Notes: generated by a model from the sequence alone, not told the origin. A stretch of 32,927 nucleotides of DNA from Chloroflexi bacterium OHK40 (GCA_004367505.1 SFCB01000069.1:1-32927), one strand, 5' to 3'; shown: positions 8,200 through 17,266, numbered from the stretch's first letter. A program made the numbers and translations.

Positions 8200-8970
8200 A
8201 TGGACGAGTCACCGCTGCGGCGCGGCCTCGGGAGAGACCCGAGCAGCCCCGCCGTCGAGGAGCGTGTTGTCAGAGAGGGATGGGAGCCTGATCCGGTCGC
8301 GAGCGCGCCTGTTGGCGGCGCGCCTACTCGTGTGCGCAGTGTTGTGCGCGAGTTGGTGGAGACGGCGCTCTTCATTCTGCTGGTCTTTTTCATTGTGCGC
8401 GGGATCGTGCAGAACTTCAAGATCGAAGGCTCCAGCATGGAGCCGACGCTGCACACCGGGCAGTATATCCTCGTCAATAAGCTCGTCTACTTTCATTTCG
8501 ATCTGAACGCCCCGCTACGGCTCTTCCCCGGTCAGGAGGATCTGCCGCAGCGCATTATCTACCCCTTCCACCAGCCGCGCCGTGGCGATATCGTGGTGTT
8601 TGAGTACCCGCGCGATGTGAGCAAAGATTATATCAAGCGGGTGATCGCGCTCCCCGGCGAGACGGTCGAGATCCGCGATGGGAAGGTTTTCGTCAACGGG
8701 GTTGAGCTCGAGCAGCCCTACCTCGAAGGCGCGCCAACCTACTGCGTGGCCGGCTACCCCTGCCACTCGGGCCCGGTGGTGGTGCCCGAGGGCCAGATCT
8801 TCGTCATGGGCGATAATCGCGCCAACTCCAGCGACTCGCGCGAGTGGAACGCCCTGCCTCTGGATCGGGTCGTGGGTCAGGCCTGGGTGATCTACTACCC
8901 CGTGTCGGAATGGGGGCTCGTGCCGCACTATCACTACGACGCGCCCGATACGGTCGCTCGCAGCCCCTGA
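8200..8970 (+). CDS. lepB: signal peptidase I
   Basis: 256 residues. A membrane-anchored serine protease that removes signal peptides from exported proteins. A charged cytoplasmic stretch of about 45 residues is followed by one membrane segment (TALFILLVFFIVRGIV, about 55-70). The catalytic Ser79 lies in GSSMEPT, the general base Lys146 in YIKRVIALPG, and the box GDNRANSSDSR sits near residues 204-214. Length and motifs are standard for the type I family. AGGGA lies 4-5 bases before the ATG. The stop overlaps the start of the glycosyltransferase (TGATG), so the two are co-transcribed. The signal peptides of the amidase (1044) and amylase (24542) are likely substrates, though this genome may have other signal peptidases. 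Confidence 0.95.
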   Translation: MDESPLRRGLGRDPSSPAVEERVVREGWEPDPVASAPVGGAPTRVRSVVRELVETALFILLVFFIVRGIVQNFKIEGSSMEPTLHTGQYILVNKLVYFHFDLNAPLRLFPGQEDLPQRIIYPFHQPRRGDIVVFEYPRDVSKDYIKRVIALPGETVEIRDGKVFVNGVELEQPYLEGAPTYCVAGYPCHSGPVVVPEGQIFVMGDNRANSSDSREWNALPLDRVVGQAWVIYYPVSEWGLVPHYHYDAPDTVARSP

Positions 8971-10106
8971 TGCACGTCGCGATCAACGCCCACCTGCTGG
9001 CGCACACGCGCTCCTTCCGCCGGGCTGGCATCTCCCACTATGTGGAGCAGACGCTCTTGCAGCTCGGTGCGCTCGATCGCGAGAGCCGCTACGATGTCTA
9101 TACGACCCGTGGGCTCGATGCCACGGCGCTCGGTTTGCCGCCCAACTTTCGGGTGATCCCCAGCCGGCTGCCCACAATCAACCCCCGCGTGCGCATCCCC
9201 TGGGAGCAATTCCTCGCCCCGTTGCTCCTGCGCCGCAGCGGCGCCCGGCTCTTCCATGGCGTCCATAGTGTCGTGCCGCTCGCCTCGCCGGTGCCCAGCG
9301 TCGTGACGGTCCACGACCTGGCTTTCATCCGATTTGCGCAGACCTTCCGGGCCTACAACCGCGCCTACCTGGATTTCGCCACGCGCCTGAGTGTGCGCCG
9401 CGCCTCCCGCATCCTCGTGGTCTCCGAGCATACCAGGCGGGAGGTGGTGGGTCTGCTTGGCGTTCCCCCTGAGCGGGTGATCGTGACGCCGAACGCGGCT
9501 CGCGCCCACTTCCAGGTGCCAGAGCCCGGGACCCTGGAGGCCTTCCGCGCGCGGAAGGGGCTGCCCGAGCGTTTCGTGCTCTACGTGGGTACGCTGGAGC
9601 CGCGCAAGAACCTCACCACCCTGCTGGAGGCCTACGCCGAGGTGGCACGCCGCCATGACGTGCCGCTCCTGGTGGGTGGTGGGAAAGGCTGGCTCTACGA
9701 TGCGGTCTTCCAGCGGCTGGAGCAACTGGGGCTTCGTGAGCGGGTGCAGTTCGTCGGCTATATCGAGGAGGAAGAACTGCCGCTCTGGTATGCGGCCGCT
9801 ACGGTGTTCGTCTTCCCGTCGATCTACGAGGGCTTCGGTATGCCTCCGCTGGAGGCGATGGCCTGTGGCACGCCGGTGATCGTCTCCAGCAGTTCCAGCC
9901 TGCCAGAGGTGGTGGGCGACGCTGGCCTGCTCGTGCCTCCCCATAGCCCCGCGGCCTTCGCTGAGGCGATCGACCGGGTGCTTGGCGACGCTGGCCTGCG
10001 CCAGGAGCTGCGTGAGCGGGGTCTGCGGCAGGCCCGCAGCTTCAGCTGGCGCACCACCGCCGAGCGCACCCTCGCCGCTTACCGGGCTGTACTGGCCGAG
10101 GGCTAG
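8970..10106 (+). CDS. glycosyltransferase family 4
   Basis: 378 residues, GT-B fold. The ATG at 8970 overlaps the lepB stop codon. The N-terminal domain starts MHVAINAHLL and has the acceptor-side loop AGISHYVEQTLLQL. The C-terminal nucleotide-sugar domain shows YVGTLEPRKNLTTLLEAY, GGGKGW, VQFVGYI and the EX7E-type motif in PSIYEGFGMPPLEAMACGTPVI. It closely follows the mannosyl-/glucosyltransferases often labelled GT4 in exopolysaccharide or glycolipid synthesis. Donor and acceptor cannot be told from the sequence. No polysaccharide cluster surrounds it, so its link to signal peptidase is by operon only. Confidence 0.9.
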   Translation: MHVAINAHLLAHTRSFRRAGISHYVEQTLLQLGALDRESRYDVYTTRGLDATALGLPPNFRVIPSRLPTINPRVRIPWEQFLAPLLLRRSGARLFHGVHSVVPLASPVPSVVTVHDLAFIRFAQTFRAYNRAYLDFATRLSVRRASRILVVSEHTRREVVGLLGVPPERVIVTPNAARAHFQVPEPGTLEAFRARKGLPERFVLYVGTLEPRKNLTTLLEAYAEVARRHDVPLLVGGGKGWLYDAVFQRLEQLGLRERVQFVGYIEEEELPLWYAAATVFVFPSIYEGFGMPPLEAMACGTPVIVSSSSSLPEVVGDAGLLVPPHSPAAFAEAIDRVLGDAGLRQELRERGLRQARSFSWRTTAERTLAAYRAVLAEG

Positions 10107-10158
10107 CGCGGCCCGGTAGGCCCTGTGCCGCAGCCGGATGCTCGCTCGTGCAGGCTGC

Positions 10159-10187
10159 TAGACAGAGCCTGCCACAGCCGCTACAAT
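10159..10187 (+). promoter_or_regulatory. promoter for glgP (TAGACA-N17-TACAAT)
   Basis: TAGACA (10159-10164, 5 of 6 consensus) and TACAAT (10182-10187) are 17 bases apart, and GC follows the -10. The start would be near 10194, giving a leader of about 200 bases before the ATG at 10397. That leader has no convincing coding frame of its own. Confidence 0.65.
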
Positions 10188-10396
10188 GCGGATGGTTGCG
10201 ACCGCAATCGAGTCAGGATGCGCAGCTCCGGGCATGGGATGGGGGTGGAGCGCCACGGGTCGTCCCCTTCCGTTACCCCCGGCTCGGCGCCGCGTACCTC
10301 GTACGCCCGGCTTCGTGCCGTGTGGGATGCGTCGAGGCGAGCGGCGGCAGCCGCAATCTGCAGTCTGCCCTCAGCAATGGCACAAGAGGAGCGCAC

Positions 10397-12547
10397 ATGG
10401 TCCGGCTGGAACACGAGATCTTGTTCACCCCCATCCCCGACCGTATCGCCCGCCTACGGGAGCTAGCCTACAACCTGTGGTGGACCTGGCACCCCGAGGC
10501 CCAGGATCTCTACCGGCAGATTGACCCCGACCTGTGGGAGTTGGTGTATCACAACCCCGTCGACTTCCTGCGCGACATCCGCCAGCGCAAGCTCGAGGAG
10601 GCCGCCGCCAGCGCCACCTATCTCAAGCACTACGACAGCGTGCTGAAGAGCTTCGACGCCTACATGGGCGCGAAGAAGACCTGGTACAGCCGCCAGAGCG
10701 AGGGCAACAGCCGCGATTTACTGGTAGCCTACTTCAGCGCGGAGTTTGGCATTCACGAGTCGCTGCCGATCTATTCGGGCGGCCTCGGAATCCTGTCGGG
10801 CGACCACGTGAAGGAGGCCAGCGACATGGGCCTGCCCTTCATCGCCGTCGGATTCATCTACCCCCAGGGCTACTTCCGCCAGCGCCTGGACCCGAGCGGC
10901 TGGCAGATGGCCGAGTATCACAAGCTCAACTTCGCCGATGTGCCGGCCATCCCCGCCCTCGACCCGGAGGGCAAGGAGGTGGTTGTTGAGGTGGAGCTCC
11001 CCGGCCGCACGATCTACGCTAAGGTCTATAAGTTCCAGGTCGGGCGGGTGAGCCTCTACTTGATGGATACCGACATCCACCCCAATAGCCCACAGGATCG
11101 TGAGCTCTCGGCTCGCCTCTACGGTGGCAATGAGGAGATGCGCATCTCCCAGGAGTTGGTCCTGGGCATCGGCGGGGTGCGGGCGCTGCGGCGGCTCGGC
11201 TATCGACCGACCGTCTGGCACATGAACGAGGGCCACTCGGCCTTCCTGGTGCTGGAGCTCTGCCGCGAGCTGGTGGCCCAGGGCCTCTCGTTCGATGCGG
11301 CGATGCGCCAGGTGAAGGCGCAGTGCGTCTTCACGACCCACACCCCGGTGCCAGCAGGCAACGATGCCTTCCCGCTGCCCATGATCGAGAAGTTCTTCTG
11401 GAACTACTGGCCCCAGCTGAACCTCACCCGCGACGAGTTTATGGGCATTGCGCTGCAGGAGCAGCAGTGGGGGCCCACGTTTGCCATGACGGCCCTGGCC
11501 CTGCGGCTCTCCGAGTACCACAATGGCGTGAGCAAGCTGCACGGCCATGTGGCACGCGGGATGTGGCAGTGGCTCTACCCCGGGAAGAGCCAGGACGAAG
11601 TGCCGATCACGTCGATCACCAATGGCGTGCATACCGCCACCTGGCTGGCCCCTGAGCTCCGTGAGCTCTACAACGCCTACCTCGGCAAGAACTGGGAGGA
11701 TAACCTCGATGACCCGAAGGTCTGGCAGAAGGTCTACCAGATCCCCGACGAGGTACTGTGGACTACGCGCCAGCGGCTGAAGAGTCAGCTGATCACCTTC
11801 GCCCGCCAGCGCCTGATGGCTCACTACCGTCACCTCGGCCAGGGCGCGCCGGTGTGGCCGGTGCTGGAGGAGCAGATCCTCACCCTGGGCTTCGCGCGTC
11901 GCTTTGCTACCTACAAGCGGGCCACGCTGCTCTTCAAGGATGTGGAGCGGCTGAAGTATCTTCTGAACCGGCCCGGCCGGCCCATTCAGATCCTCTTTGC
12001 CGGTAAGGCCCACCCCAAAGATGACCCCGGTAAGCACTTCATCCAGACCGTCTATCAGCTGGCGCTGCAGCCGGGCCTTGCCGGGCGGATCATCTTCCTG
12101 GAAGAGTACGATATGGCCGTGGGCCGCGCCCTCACCCAGGGAGTCGATGTGTGGCTCAATAACCCCCGCCGGCCGTATGAGGCGAGCGGCACGAGTGGCA
12201 TGAAGGCCAGCCTCAACGGCGCGCCCAATTGCTCGATCCTCGATGGCTGGTGGCCCGAGGCCTTCAACGGCAAGAATGGCTGGGCGATCGGCGAGGAGCG
12301 CGAGTATTCCAACCAGGACGAGCAGGACTGGAACGATGCCCAGTCGCTCTACCACCTGCTCGAGCACGAGATCGCGCCGCGCTTCTACGATGGCCGCGAT
12401 GGCAACGGGGTACCGGTGGCCTGGGTGCAAACCTGCAAGGAGGCGATCGCCACGGTGGCGCCAGCCTTCAGTATGCGCCGCATGCTCGCCGAGTACGTCC
12501 AGCAGATGTACATCCCTGCCGCCACCCACGCGGTGGTCGCGAAGTAG
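10397..12547 (+). CDS. glgP: alpha-glucan (glycogen/maltodextrin) phosphorylase
   Basis: 716 residues, GT35 of the short bacterial type. It releases glucose-1-phosphate from the non-reducing ends of alpha-1,4-glucans using pyridoxal phosphate. The N-terminal DUF3417-type region contains LAYNLWWTWHPEA and VAYFSAEFGIHESLPIYSGG. The central part has HMNEGHSAF and FTTHTPVPAGND. The PLP-binding Lys603 lies in GTSGMKASLNG, followed by LDGWWPEAF. AGAGGAG lies 5 bases before ATG 10397, deciding the start over upstream in-frame codons. The site-2 protease starts 4 bases after its stop, so the two share a transcript. Together with the secreted GH13 enzyme at 24542 it suggests growth on, or storage of, alpha-glucans. 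Confidence 0.95.
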   Translation: MVRLEHEILFTPIPDRIARLRELAYNLWWTWHPEAQDLYRQIDPDLWELVYHNPVDFLRDIRQRKLEEAAASATYLKHYDSVLKSFDAYMGAKKTWYSRQSEGNSRDLLVAYFSAEFGIHESLPIYSGGLGILSGDHVKEASDMGLPFIAVGFIYPQGYFRQRLDPSGWQMAEYHKLNFADVPAIPALDPEGKEVVVEVELPGRTIYAKVYKFQVGRVSLYLMDTDIHPNSPQDRELSARLYGGNEEMRISQELVLGIGGVRALRRLGYRPTVWHMNEGHSAFLVLELCRELVAQGLSFDAAMRQVKAQCVFTTHTPVPAGNDAFPLPMIEKFFWNYWPQLNLTRDEFMGIALQEQQWGPTFAMTALALRLSEYHNGVSKLHGHVARGMWQWLYPGKSQDEVPITSITNGVHTATWLAPELRELYNAYLGKNWEDNLDDPKVWQKVYQIPDEVLWTTRQRLKSQLITFARQRLMAHYRHLGQGAPVWPVLEEQILTLGFARRFATYKRATLLFKDVERLKYLLNRPGRPIQILFAGKAHPKDDPGKHFIQTVYQLALQPGLAGRIIFLEEYDMAVGRALTQGVDVWLNNPRRPYEASGTSGMKASLNGAPNCSILDGWWPEAFNGKNGWAIGEEREYSNQDEQDWNDAQSLYHLLEHEIAPRFYDGRDGNGVPVAWVQTCKEAIATVAPAFSMRRMLAEYVQQMYIPAATHAVVAK

Positions 12548-12551
12548 GCCC

Positions 12552-13715
12552 GTGCTCCCGCGCGCCGTCACCATCGGCCGGATCGCCGCCATCCCTGTCC
12601 GGCTTCACTGGAGCTGGCTGCTGATCTTCGGCTTGCTGGTGGTGGCGCTGCGGCCAGCGTACGCCGCCAGCGCTTGCCCGGGTGCTGCGCCCTGCGGCGC
12701 CGATCTCGGCCTCGCGGCCCTGATGGCACTGTTGATTGGCGCCTCGGTATTGCTCCACGAGCTGGGCCACGCCCTGGTGGCCCGGCGCCTTACGGTGCCG
12801 GTGCAGAGCATAACGCTCTTCGCCTTTGGTGGGGTAGCCGAGGTGGACGCCGAGGCGCCCGGCCCGGGCGCTGAGCTCGTAATCGCCGTGGCCGGGCCGG
12901 CGGTGAGCCTGCTGCTGGCCCTGGGCGCCGGGTTGCTGTGGTGGCTCCGCGCCCCTGGCAACCCGGGCGATCTCACCGCGCTGCTGGCGGCCCACCTGGC
13001 CCTCGCCAATGCGATCATGGCCCTGTTCAATCTGCTGCCCGGCTACCCGATGGACGGCGGCCGGGTGCTGCGCGCCACGCTCTGGTTTCTCAACGATGAA
13101 CTGCTCCCGGCTACCAGGGTTGCCGCGCAGGTGGGCCGGGCCTGCGGCGGCCTGATCGCGCTCGCCGGCCTCGCCGTGGCGGTGGCCGCTCGTCTGCCCC
13201 TCGTCGCCCTCTGGTCGGCCGTGGTCGGCCTCTTCCTCTACCGCACCGCCAGCGCGAGCTACCGGCAGCTGGTGATCCAGACCGTCCTCCGGGATGTGAC
13301 GGTCGGCGATCTGATGCAGCGCCGCTTGCGAACCGTCACTGCTGACCTGACCCTCGAGCAGTTCGTGGCCCGCTTCGTGCTCGGCCAGTCGGAGACGGGC
13401 TTCGCCGTGGTGGAGCCCGCCGCCGAGGAGCACGATGCCCCGGAGCTGCTGGGGATGATGACGCTGCGCAATCTTCGCCGCTGCACGACCGACCAGTGGT
13501 CCAGCCGGCGCGTCGCCGAGACGATGACGCCCGCCGCTGAGGTGATGGCCCTCTCGCCCCGGATGCTCGCCTTCGACGCGCTCTACACCTTCGGCGCGAG
13601 CCCCGACGATCTGTTGCCCGTGCTCGATGGCCGGCGACTCGTCGGCATCCTGCGCCGGCGCGACATCGCTGTGTTCGTCCAGGTGCAGCTGGCGCGCCGG
13701 AAGCTGTACTGCTAG
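12552..13715 (+). CDS. site-2 protease family (M50) membrane metalloprotease with CBS pair
   Basis: 387 residues. Starts at GTG 4 bases after the glgP stop, with only a weak upstream site. Several membrane segments fill residues 1-240. The zinc site is HELGH (His69, Glu70, His73) in helix 3, and the third ligand is Asp168 in NLLPGYPMDGGR. Residues about 250-385 form two CBS motifs (TVGDLMQRRLRTVTAD; VAETMTPAAEVMALS), which in this subfamily bind adenine nucleotides and may gate the protease. Family role: cleavage of membrane-bound regulators. The substrate is unknown; no sigma/anti-sigma pair is nearby. Confidence 0.9.
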   Translation: MLPRAVTIGRIAAIPVRLHWSWLLIFGLLVVALRPAYAASACPGAAPCGADLGLAALMALLIGASVLLHELGHALVARRLTVPVQSITLFAFGGVAEVDAEAPGPGAELVIAVAGPAVSLLLALGAGLLWWLRAPGNPGDLTALLAAHLALANAIMALFNLLPGYPMDGGRVLRATLWFLNDELLPATRVAAQVGRACGGLIALAGLAVAVAARLPLVALWSAVVGLFLYRTASASYRQLVIQTVLRDVTVGDLMQRRLRTVTADLTLEQFVARFVLGQSETGFAVVEPAAEEHDAPELLGMMTLRNLRRCTTDQWSSRRVAETMTPAAEVMALSPRMLAFDALYTFGASPDDLLPVLDGRRLVGILRRRDIAVFVQVQLARRKLYC

Positions 13716-13871
13716 GGCTTTTCTCGGAACGGTTGAATCGCGGGTGGAGGGCTGAGGTCCTTCAGAATGCCATCCGCTGGCGATTCCCCGCTTCCTGTTC
13801 TCGATACGCGCTCCAGGTTCGCCGGCGCAGCTCGTCGTGCTGGAGCGCCGATCGTTCGCGCCAGGAGGCCC

Positions 13872-14858
13872 ATGGGCTTCGTTGCTGGGATGGTCTCGCT
13901 CCGTGAGACCTACGTTCGCCTCCGCGAGCACTTCGGGCCGCTGACTGGTGCCGGCGCGCTCCGGCCCTGGTGGCCGATCTTCGGCGACGATCCGCCTTTT
14001 GAGATGCTGGTCGGCGCCGTGCTGGTGCAGCAGACCCGCTGGGAGACGGTGGAGGCGGCCGTGTTGCGGTTGCTCGCAGCGGGGCTACTGAACCCGCCCG
14101 CCCTGGCCGGGTCCGATCCTGCTACGCTTGCGGCGCTGATCAGGCCGGCTGCCTTTCACGCCCAGAAGGCCCCCGGGCTGATCGCGATTGCTCGCCATCT
14201 CTGCGCCCATCACGGGGGCAGCATGATCAAGCTGCTCGCTCAGCCGACAGACACCCTACGCTGTGAGTTGCTCTCCTTGCCGCGCATAGGCCCGGAGACC
14301 TGCGATGTGATCATGCTCTACGGCGGCGGGCACCCGGTGTTCGTGGTGGACGAGTACACCCGGCGTCTGTTCGAGCGAGTCGGGGTGGAGCCGGAAGCCC
14401 TCACCCCGTCGTTCTGGCGCCGCGCCCGGTACGAAGCCGCGCGCCAGCAGATCGAGGGCGATCTCGGGCAGGTGTTTGCCGGTGACCAGCCAGCCACTGG
14501 TGGCTCTGCGTTTGCCGTGGGCGCCTCAACCGGGGCACCCATCGCCAGCAGCGCTCCGGGCGTTCCCCGGGGCCTCGACGTGCGCGCGGAAGGCGTACAT
14601 CCTCCAGCGACCGCGCACGATCACCGCTCTTTCGGGGCCGCCAGCCACCAACTGGCCTCCCTCTACGCCGAGTTTCACGCGCAGATCAACGAGGCCTGCG
14701 TACGCTACTGCCTGGCTCGGCCCCGGTGCGATGGGCCGCCGGCGCGGCGTGTCTATAGCGCGCAGGAGGGGCGTGAGAGCTACCTCGGATACCACAGCGG
14801 CTGCCCACTGCGGCCGATCTGCGGCTACTATCAGCGGGGAGGCGCACAGGAGCGCTGA
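13872..14858 (+). CDS. HhH-GPD DNA glycosylase, endonuclease III-related (MagIII-like)
   Basis: 328 residues, AGGAGG 3 bases before ATG 13872. The helix-hairpin-helix reads LLSLPRIGPETCDVIMLY and the catalytic Asp160 is in FVVDEYTRR. The lyase Lys of endonuclease III is Glu142 here, as in MagIII and related 3-methyladenine glycosylases, so it should be a monofunctional base-excision enzyme for alkylated bases. Two oddities stand out. About 55 residues (roughly 202-257) of Ala/Gly/Pro/His-rich sequence interrupt the domain after QVFAGDQPA. The Fe-S cysteines are Cys280, 286, 311 and 317, with 24 residues between the second and third instead of the usual 2. Family members usually have about 210-230 residues, so the insertions explain most of the extra length. 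Confidence 0.8.
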   Translation: MGFVAGMVSLRETYVRLREHFGPLTGAGALRPWWPIFGDDPPFEMLVGAVLVQQTRWETVEAAVLRLLAAGLLNPPALAGSDPATLAALIRPAAFHAQKAPGLIAIARHLCAHHGGSMIKLLAQPTDTLRCELLSLPRIGPETCDVIMLYGGGHPVFVVDEYTRRLFERVGVEPEALTPSFWRRARYEAARQQIEGDLGQVFAGDQPATGGSAFAVGASTGAPIASSAPGVPRGLDVRAEGVHPPATAHDHRSFGAASHQLASLYAEFHAQINEACVRYCLARPRCDGPPARRVYSAQEGRESYLGYHSGCPLRPICGYYQRGGAQER

Positions 14859-14863
14859 GATCA

Positions 14864-14891
14864 AACCCGGTTGGGTATACGCTGCCGGGTT
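14864..14891 (+). terminator. hairpin after the glycosylase gene
   Basis: AACCCGG (14864-14870) and CCGGGTT (14885-14891) form a 7-bp stem just after the stop at 14858. No T-run follows, so it is a weak terminator candidate. Confidence 0.3.
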
Positions 14892-14900
14892 GGGCAGGGG

Positions 14901-14950
14901 CATGCAACCCCTCCGCGCCTCCACACCATTGCACGGTGTCAAGCCGGATG
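14901..14950 (+). repeat. dispersed intergenic repeat, copy A
   Basis: Runs from CATGCAACCCC to TCAAGCCGGATGT and matches the stretch at 28365-28420. The last 33 bases align without gaps at 25 of 33 positions, with shared runs GCACG and TCAAGCCGGA; the first part aligns with small gaps. It lies directly before the ribosome-binding site of chrA. Confidence 0.55.
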
Positions 14951-14970
14951 TCGTCTGAGAGGAGCGCGCG

Positions 14971-16182
14971 ATGGAACGTCCGGCAATCGCCGGGGCGGCT
15001 AGCCCGCAGGGGAACCCTCTGGAGGTGCTGGCCGTCTTTCTACGGCTGGGCCTGACCTCGTTTGGCGGCCCGGTGGCGCACGTGGGCTATTTCCGCGAGG
15101 AGTTGGTGGTCCGGCGCCGCTGGGTCGACGAGGCGACCTATGCCGATCTGGTGGCGCTGTGCCAGTTTCTGCCCGGCCCGGCGAGTAGCCAGGTGGGCAT
15201 TGCGATTGGCATCGCACGGGCGGGGCTGCTCGGCGGTCTGGCGGCGTGGTCTGGCTTCACGCTGCCCTCGGCCCTGATCATGGCGACCTTTGCCATGGGC
15301 GTTGGGGCCGTGGGCAGCGGCGCGGGCGGCGGCTGGCTTCAGGGCCTGAAGGTGGTAGCGGTGGCGGTGGTGGCGCAGGCCGTCTGGGGAATGGCTACTA
15401 GGCTCTCACCCGACGCGCCCCGGGCGACGATAGCGCTGGCTGCAGCGGTGCTGCTGCTCCTCTGGCCAGTAGCTCTCGCCCAGGTTGCGGTGATCGTGGC
15501 CGGAGGCGTGCTGGGCTGGTACCTGCTGCGGCACGCCGAGGAGGCCCCGCAGGGTGCTGCGGCGATCGGGGTGCCCCGGGCGCTCTCGCTCGCCAGTGCC
15601 GTGGCGCTTCCACTCGGCCTGGTCGGACTGCCCGCGCTCGCGGCGGCCACGGGCGATCAGGGCGTGAAGCTGTTCAGCGCCTTCTTCAGGGCCGGGTCGC
15701 TGGTGTTTGGTGGCGGCCACGTGGTGCTGCCGCTGCTGGAGTCTTCGGTGGTGCCGCCGGGCTGGGTAACGGCCGAGCAGTTTATCGCCGGCTATGGCGC
15801 GGCGCAGGCGGTGCCGGGGCCGCTCTTCACCTTTGCAGCCTACCTGGGGGCGATCAGCGCGCTGCCGCCGAACGGATGGGCCGGCGCGGCCCTGGCAACG
15901 GTGGGGGTCTTCCTGCCCTCGTTTCTGCTGCTCTGGGCGGCTCTTCCGCTCTGGGGACGTCTGCGCGGCGCACCGGGAGCCCAGGCGGCTCTGCGTGGGG
16001 TCAATGCCGCCGTGGTGGGCCTGCTTCTCGCCGCACTCTACGATCCGGTGATCACCAGCGCGATTCGTGGCCCCGCTGATGTGGCTCTGGCCTTTGCCAC
16101 CTTCGGCGCGCTCCAGATCTGGAGGGTGCCGCCGTGGGCAGTGGTGGCGGGCGCCGCCGCGATCGGGGCGCTTGCGCTGTAG
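14971..16182 (+). CDS. chrA: ChrA-type chromate transporter, two-domain form
   Basis: 403 residues, AGAGGAG about 7 bases before the ATG. A membrane protein with about ten to twelve hydrophobic segments in two homologous halves, each opening with the CHR signature: RLGLTSFGGPVAHVGYFREELV and QFLPGPASSQV in the first; FRAGSLVFGGGHVVLPLLE and AQAVPGPLFTFAAYLG in the second. Known members export chromate by antiport, but many homologues have untested substrates. It stands alone; no chrB or other metal-resistance gene is present. Confidence 0.92.
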   Translation: MERPAIAGAASPQGNPLEVLAVFLRLGLTSFGGPVAHVGYFREELVVRRRWVDEATYADLVALCQFLPGPASSQVGIAIGIARAGLLGGLAAWSGFTLPSALIMATFAMGVGAVGSGAGGGWLQGLKVVAVAVVAQAVWGMATRLSPDAPRATIALAAAVLLLLWPVALAQVAVIVAGGVLGWYLLRHAEEAPQGAAAIGVPRALSLASAVALPLGLVGLPALAAATGDQGVKLFSAFFRAGSLVFGGGHVVLPLLESSVVPPGWVTAEQFIAGYGAAQAVPGPLFTFAAYLGAISALPPNGWAGAALATVGVFLPSFLLLWAALPLWGRLRGAPGAQAALRGVNAAVVGLLLAALYDPVITSAIRGPADVALAFATFGALQIWRVPPWAVVAGAAAIGALAL

Positions 16183-16292
16183 AGCCAGCACCGCGAACCA
16201 GGATCGGTGAACCGCACGTAGATGGCGTTCTGACGCGCTCCAGCCCTTCACAGGCGACGCACCCTTTTTGGAGCAGCCTATTTTCTATCCCT

Positions 16293-16331
16293 CCACCCCA
16301 GGCGTTGTGCAATGTGAGAAAGGTGGGGTGG
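16293..16331. terminator. inverted repeat between convergent genes
   Basis: CCACCCC (16293-16299) and GGGGTGG (16325-16331) could pair across a 25-base loop, between chrA (+) and the hydrolase (-). The long loop and lack of a T-run make it a weak, possibly bidirectional, terminator. The rest of 16183-16372 shows nothing else. Confidence 0.3.
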
Positions 16332-16372
16332 CGGGTACCGAGCCAGGGCGCCGCCGTCACATCGACTCGCTA

Positions 16373-17266
16373 TCACATGGCGAGGAATGCGCCCAGGGCG
16401 CCGAAGAGCGCCGCAGGCGCCTCGGCCATCGGGACATGGCCACACTCCTCGATCAGTACCAGGCCGGCGTGGGGGAGGGCGTCGGCCAGTGCGCGGGCCG
16501 TGCTCGGTGGGAAGAGCGGGTCGGCGGCGCCGGATATCACCAGGGTCGGGGCCGCTGCTCGCGGCGCCGCCGCAGCCACGCTGAGATCACCGGCGGTGCA
16601 GGCGGCCTCAAGCCCCACGCGGGCGTCCATGGCCACGAGATCAGCGGCGCCGATGGCCAGTAAGGCGGGTGGCAGCGCGGTGGGCCTCCGCAGCAGCGGG
16701 CTTGCCAGCAGGGCCGGCAGCGGCGGTGTGGTCCAGGCGAGTTGCGCGAAGGGCCGCGCGGCGGCGAGCCAGGGGCGCCAGAGTGCCAGCCATGGCCCCC
16801 AGAGCGCCGCGCTGACCTGCAGCGAGAGGTGCAGCCGGGCCATCCAGAGGGCCTCCAGCAGATCTCGTGGCAGCCCGAAACTCACCAGGGCCAGCCGCGC
16901 CACCGCCTCTGGCCGGGCGCTGGCCACAAGCAGCGCCAGCGCCGCCCCGAGCGAGTGCCCGCCGAGCGCAAACCTCTGGAGGCCAAGGGCATCGGCGCAC
17001 GCGCCGATGGTCGCCGCGAGCCCGCCGAGCGTGAACGGGGCGTCGGGCGGCGGCGACGCGCCGAAGCCGGGCAGATCGAGGGCCACCACGTCGTGATGGG
17101 CGCTCAGGGCGGCGAAGGCGCCGAGCCAGTGCCGCGATGAACCACCCCAGCCGTGGAGCAGGAGGAGCGGCGGCCCCTGGCCCGCGCGGCGGTAGGCTAC
17201 CGGCCCGGCGGAGAGGGCAATCGTCTGGAGGGCGGGGAGCGGGAGGGGTTGGCTTCCTGGCGACAT
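16373..17266 (-). CDS. alpha/beta hydrolase
   Basis: 297 residues. Classic alpha/beta-hydrolase order: LLLLHGWGGSSRHW (oxyanion-hole HG), VVALDLPGFGAS, the nucleophile elbow GGHSLGAAL (Ser105), the acid in ISGAADPLFPP, and the catalytic His in IEECGHVPMAEAP near the C-terminus. Residues about 130-200 form a helical cap rich in Trp and Pro. Cytoplasmic by sequence. Substrate unknown; relatives are esterases, lactonases or C-C hydrolases. ATG 17266 has no strong ribosome-binding site. The response regulator gene ends 152 bases upstream on the same strand; joint transcription is possible but not shown. Confidence 0.88.
   Translation of the reverse strand: MSPGSQPLPLPALQTIALSAGPVAYRRAGQGPPLLLLHGWGGSSRHWLGAFAALSAHHDVVALDLPGFGASPPPDAPFTLGGLAATIGACADALGLQRFALGGHSLGAALALLVASARPEAVARLALVSFGLPRDLLEALWMARLHLSLQVSAALWGPWLALWRPWLAAARPFAQLAWTTPPLPALLASPLLRRPTALPPALLAIGAADLVAMDARVGLEAACTAGDLSVAAAAPRAAAPTLVISGAADPLFPPSTARALADALPHAGLVLIEECGHVPMAEAPAALFGALGAFLAM

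Noticed and set aside
10718-12592. 624-codon minus-strand frame opposite glgP
   Set aside because: His/Gly/Ala/Val-rich shadow; glgP on the other strand is certain.
12468-13931. 487-codon minus-strand frame opposite the M50 protease
   Set aside because: Shadow; it crosses the ends of three plus-strand genes and has no motif.
13872-14858. Bifunctional endonuclease III (nth)
   Set aside because: The lyase lysine is replaced by Glu142, which fits MagIII-type monofunctional glycosylases better.
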